A stretch of DNA of 64,000 nt from Cohnella xylanilytica (GTDB lineage: Bacteria > Bacillota > Bacilli > Paenibacillales > Paenibacillaceae). The notes under the pieces were generated by a model. That model ran no database searches, was not told the origin of the DNA, and saw nothing but the letters and a program-made list of their open reading frames with translations. Both the position numbers and the translations under genes were made by a program. The stretch spans positions 84,529 to 148,528 of the forward strand of contig NZ_JACJVR010000031.1 of the NCBI RefSeq assembly GCF_014212175.1, read 5' to 3'. Of this stretch, positions 62,315 to 64,000 are shown in pieces; position 1 is the first letter of the stretch; every line of letters begins with the position of its first letter.

Positions 62315-62785
62315 GCGCTTGCCCCTTCTTTAACCTTCTATAGGGTCGAGAGAATGTAACGGACACCACGGCCGTTATGGGCGCCAAATTCGCCAATTCC
62401 ATTTTATCGGACACAGTAGACGGGAGAGGCTTCCAAGCGAATGAGGCCGCCTGCTCGATACGGACATCCGTTATTTTCCGGCATTAAGAATTAAAATACA
62501 CGAACGCCCAGGCAAATGAATACACTGCATCACGAAGAGCGATTAACAGGGAACGGGAAGCGGATGAGACAGGCGAAGACGGCTTCCCCAGGAGTCCCGT
62601 GACGATGCCAAGAGCGCCGGGACTTAGCCAAGGCATGCCAAGACGTTCGCGGACTTCTGGCCTTGGCGGTTCCGAGACAGGCTCCCCGGTTCTCGATGAG
62701 ACGCTGCGACCACCTTCGCGCCGCGGTTGCCGCAAGCGCACGCAACCGATGTGTCCGCAGTCCAACTGCGCAAAGGATGAGTTTA
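62315..62785. other. Long leader region before the gerP-like cluster
   Basis: About 470 bases without an accepted gene. It should contain a late sporulation promoter if the cluster is gerP-like, but no sigma-K or sigma-E site could be fixed by eye. Confidence 0.4.
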
Positions 62786-62998
62786 ATGCCAAACATCTTT
62801 AACATCTTTAACATTCGAATCAACGAAGTCGCCACGGGCGGCAACGTCAACTTTGGAGACAACCTGCTTCGAGGCAATACGGCCAATTCCAAAGCCGTCG
62901 GCGGCAACACGGTCAACGGGGACGCCACTTCCTCCGTCAATACGGACCGGAACTTCGACCCGGATATTATCGATCAGGGCAACAGCAACCTTCTATAG
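62786..62998 (+). CDS. GerPA/GerPF family spore germination protein
   Basis: This 70-residue protein has I-N-E-V-A-T-G-G-N-V-N-F-G-D near residue 12, followed by G-G-N-T-V-N-G-D, matching the I-x-x-x-x-G-G-x-x-x-F-G-D-x core of GerPA/GerPF proteins. These small proteins act in the spore coat and help germinants pass to their receptors. It is Asn-rich with no signal peptide. An AAGGATG site precedes the ATG. It is followed 12 bases later by a GerPB-like gene. Confidence 0.78.
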   Translation: MPNIFNIFNIRINEVATGGNVNFGDNLLRGNTANSKAVGGNTVNGDATSSVNTDRNFDPDIIDQGNSNLL

Positions 62999-63010
62999 GA
63001 GGTGCGAGCA

Positions 63011-63208
63011 ATGAACTTCTATATTAACCATATTAAAATTACCTCCATCGCCAACCTGGGCAACCTCAACATCGGCTTCAATATTTTGACGGATAACCGG
63101 GCGACGAATATCGCGGAAGGCGTAAACGAACAAACGCCCGCCGAAGCGGCCTCGCAGGCCCAGGAGGAAGCCTTGATTCCGCCTCCCCCTCATCCCGTAT
63201 CCGGATGA
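63011..63208 (+). CDS. GerPB-like spore germination protein
   Basis: The product has 65 residues and begins M-N-F-Y-I-N, as B. subtilis GerPB does, followed by a short I-x-I-x-S-I-x-N-L-G-N-L-x-I-G beta segment and a Pro-rich tail. The start at 63011 is set by TAGGAGGTG; a GTG three codons earlier overlaps that site. It lies between GerPA/F-like and GerPC-like genes, as in gerPABC. The match is short, so the assignment leans on order. Confidence 0.65.
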   Translation: MNFYINHIKITSIANLGNLNIGFNILTDNRATNIAEGVNEQTPAEAASQAQEEALIPPPPHPVSG

Positions 63209-63256
63209 TCGGCAGCCCGGACGTCCAATCGCGAACTGCAGGAAGGAGGCGCCCTC

Positions 63257-63703
63257 ATGTACGACGCGAACGCTTATCTGCAATCCTGTTTTTACCGGTT
63301 CGAGCAGATGATCGCGCTGCTGGAGCAGAAGCAACGGGAGTTGGAGGCGGAGAACCAACGGTTGAGGGAGCAGCTGTTCGGACCGATCCTCGACGACTTC
63401 GGCGACCGGCTCCAGACTCGGTTGAAGGACCAACTGAAGGACCATATGGATAGCCGGCTTGATGAAAAGTTGAACGATCATATGGCCGACCTGAAGTCCG
63501 CGTCGCCCCCGAATATTACCTACAAAGTCCAGGAGCTGCACGTCAGCGAGCTGAAAGGCACGCTGAACATCGGCCTGACGTCCACCGCGAGTACCGAACA
63601 GCTGCGAGCCCTGTTCGAGAAGCTGAAGATCGATCCGGAGCATATCGCCGAAAATTTGCATTTCTCGCAGGATCCGGCGGGACGCGAGGATCGGGAGCGG
63701 TAG
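63257..63703 (+). CDS. GerPC-like spore germination protein
   Basis: This 148-residue protein starts with a coiled coil (~18-75, rich in E-Q-K-Q-R-E-L-E and R-L-K-D-Q-L-K-D repeats). A conserved end follows with Y-K-V-Q-E-L-H-V-S-E-L-K-G-T-L-N-I-G-L near residue 96, the GerPC hallmark. GerPC is a structural protein of the spore coat needed for germinant access. AAGGAGG precedes the ATG. It is the last gene of the visible cluster; gerPD, PE and a second PF-type gene are not present here. Confidence 0.75.
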   Translation: MYDANAYLQSCFYRFEQMIALLEQKQRELEAENQRLREQLFGPILDDFGDRLQTRLKDQLKDHMDSRLDEKLNDHMADLKSASPPNITYKVQELHVSELKGTLNIGLTSTASTEQLRALFEKLKIDPEHIAENLHFSQDPAGREDRER

Positions 63704-63723
63704 AAGCGGGGGCGGCGGACGGG

Positions 63724-64000
63724 TCATAACGCCAGCGACAGGTACGTCAGCGCCGACAGCAGGGCGGAGACGATGAGCAGGACGGCGAGCGGGCGCAGAG
63801 CCCCGCGGAGCTCGCGAAGGTCGACGCTGAGGCCGAGCCCGGCCATGGCGGCGGTGAGCAGCGCGGTCGTCAGCCGCGCCGCGGCGTCCTCCCAGCCGGC
63901 CGGGAGCGGCAGCCACGCGTCCGGCCGGGTCGAGGCGAGCAGGCTGGCCGCCAGGAAGCCGAGCAGGTACCACGGCAGCCGGCTCAGCCCGGCGCGGCGG
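63724..64000 (-). CDS. YeiH family putative sulfate exporter, C-terminal end (partial)
   Basis: This is the last 92 codons of a gene running off the right edge. The fragment has W-Y-L-L-G-F-L-A-A-S-L-L, then T-A-L-L-T-A-A-M-A-G-L-G-L-S-V-D-L-R-E-L-R-G-A-L-R-P-L and a final hydrophobic helix. The A-M-A-x-L-G-L-x-x-x-L..L-x-x-x-G-x-x-P pattern is typical of the C-terminus of YeiH/UPF0324 transporters, which are membrane proteins of about 10 helices. The start and regulation are outside the window. It is convergent with the gerP-like cluster. Confidence 0.75.
   Translation of the reverse strand, partial: RRAGLSRLPWYLLGFLAASLLASTRPDAWLPLPAGWEDAAARLTTALLTAAMAGLGLSVDLRELRGALRPLAVLLIVSALLSALTYLSLAL

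Noticed and set aside
1..64000. Insertion sequences, prophage, tRNA or rRNA genes
   Set aside because: No transposase, integrase, cloverleaf or rRNA-like stretch was recognised on either strand.

Overview
The window reads as the chromosome of a high-GC, endospore-forming member of the Bacillota, most likely Paenibacillaceae (Paenibacillus or Cohnella type). The reasons are strong AGGAGG-type ribosome binding sites, sigma-A promoters, intrinsic terminators, a gerP-type spore germination cluster, DUF4183 and collagen-like spore-surface proteins, an LPXTG/sortase pair, an aa3-type quinol oxidase (qoxABCD), a guanine riboswitch and GC-rich codon use. No rRNA, tRNA, phage, transposase or CRISPR array was seen. 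Because the DNA is GC-rich, many long antisense reading frames are spurious and were left out.

Layout. 1-4.9 kb: the end of a Pel exopolysaccharide operon (pelF end, pelG) continuing into a CotH-like kinase lipoprotein, a VTC-domain protein and a DUF4956 membrane protein. 5-9 kb: a MarR regulator with a large MMPL exporter. 9-12.8 kb: a GntR/MFS operon and fumarase (fumC). 13-18.6 kb: a secreted PQQ-type beta-propeller protein and a MarR-ABC-ABC exporter operon with two matching operators. 18.7-25.7 kb: an aldose 1-epimerase-like protein, a CPA1 Na+/H+ antiporter, a class I glutamine amidotransferase, and a DHA2 exporter divergent from a LysR regulator. 25.8-30.1 kb: a DUF1540 mini-protein, purT, an Rrf2 regulator, an intergenic repeat, a collagen-like/DUF4183 pair and an HxlR regulator.

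30.2-34.7 kb: a divergent two-component pair, a BTAD-type response regulator and a 1041-residue hybrid kinase with two kinase cores. 34.9-35.3 kb: eight tandem 51-52 bp repeats, each carrying a dyad. 35.5-45.6 kb: respiration. This part holds a ba3-type oxidase cluster with an extra CuA-like lipoprotein and the qoxABCD quinol oxidase; between them lie a MarR regulator, a HAAS/DUF4097 envelope pair and a small membrane protein. 45.8-47.5 kb: a CDF metal exporter with an attenuator-like leader and a CcdC-like protein.

47.6-51.1 kb: the conserved ATP-grasp / alpha-E / transglutaminase operon. 51.4-57.7 kb: a giant SpaA/Cna-type LPXTG adhesin with its class D sortase. 57.9-62.2 kb: a possible purine-handling neighbourhood with a Rieske oxygenase, a divergent xanthine/uracil-type permease and a FAD-dependent oxidoreductase under a guanine (C74) riboswitch. 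The riboswitch terminator shares bases with the aptamer, which predicts an ON switch. 62.8-63.7 kb: a short gerP-like cluster. The right edge cuts a YeiH-family transporter gene.

The most notable items are the guanine-ON riboswitch and its purine-linked neighbours, the 8-copy dyad array upstream of the oxidase genes, the pel-CotH-VTC-DUF4956 arrangement, the CuA-like lipoprotein lacking the usual CuA glutamate, and the terminator-containing leader of the CDF exporter.
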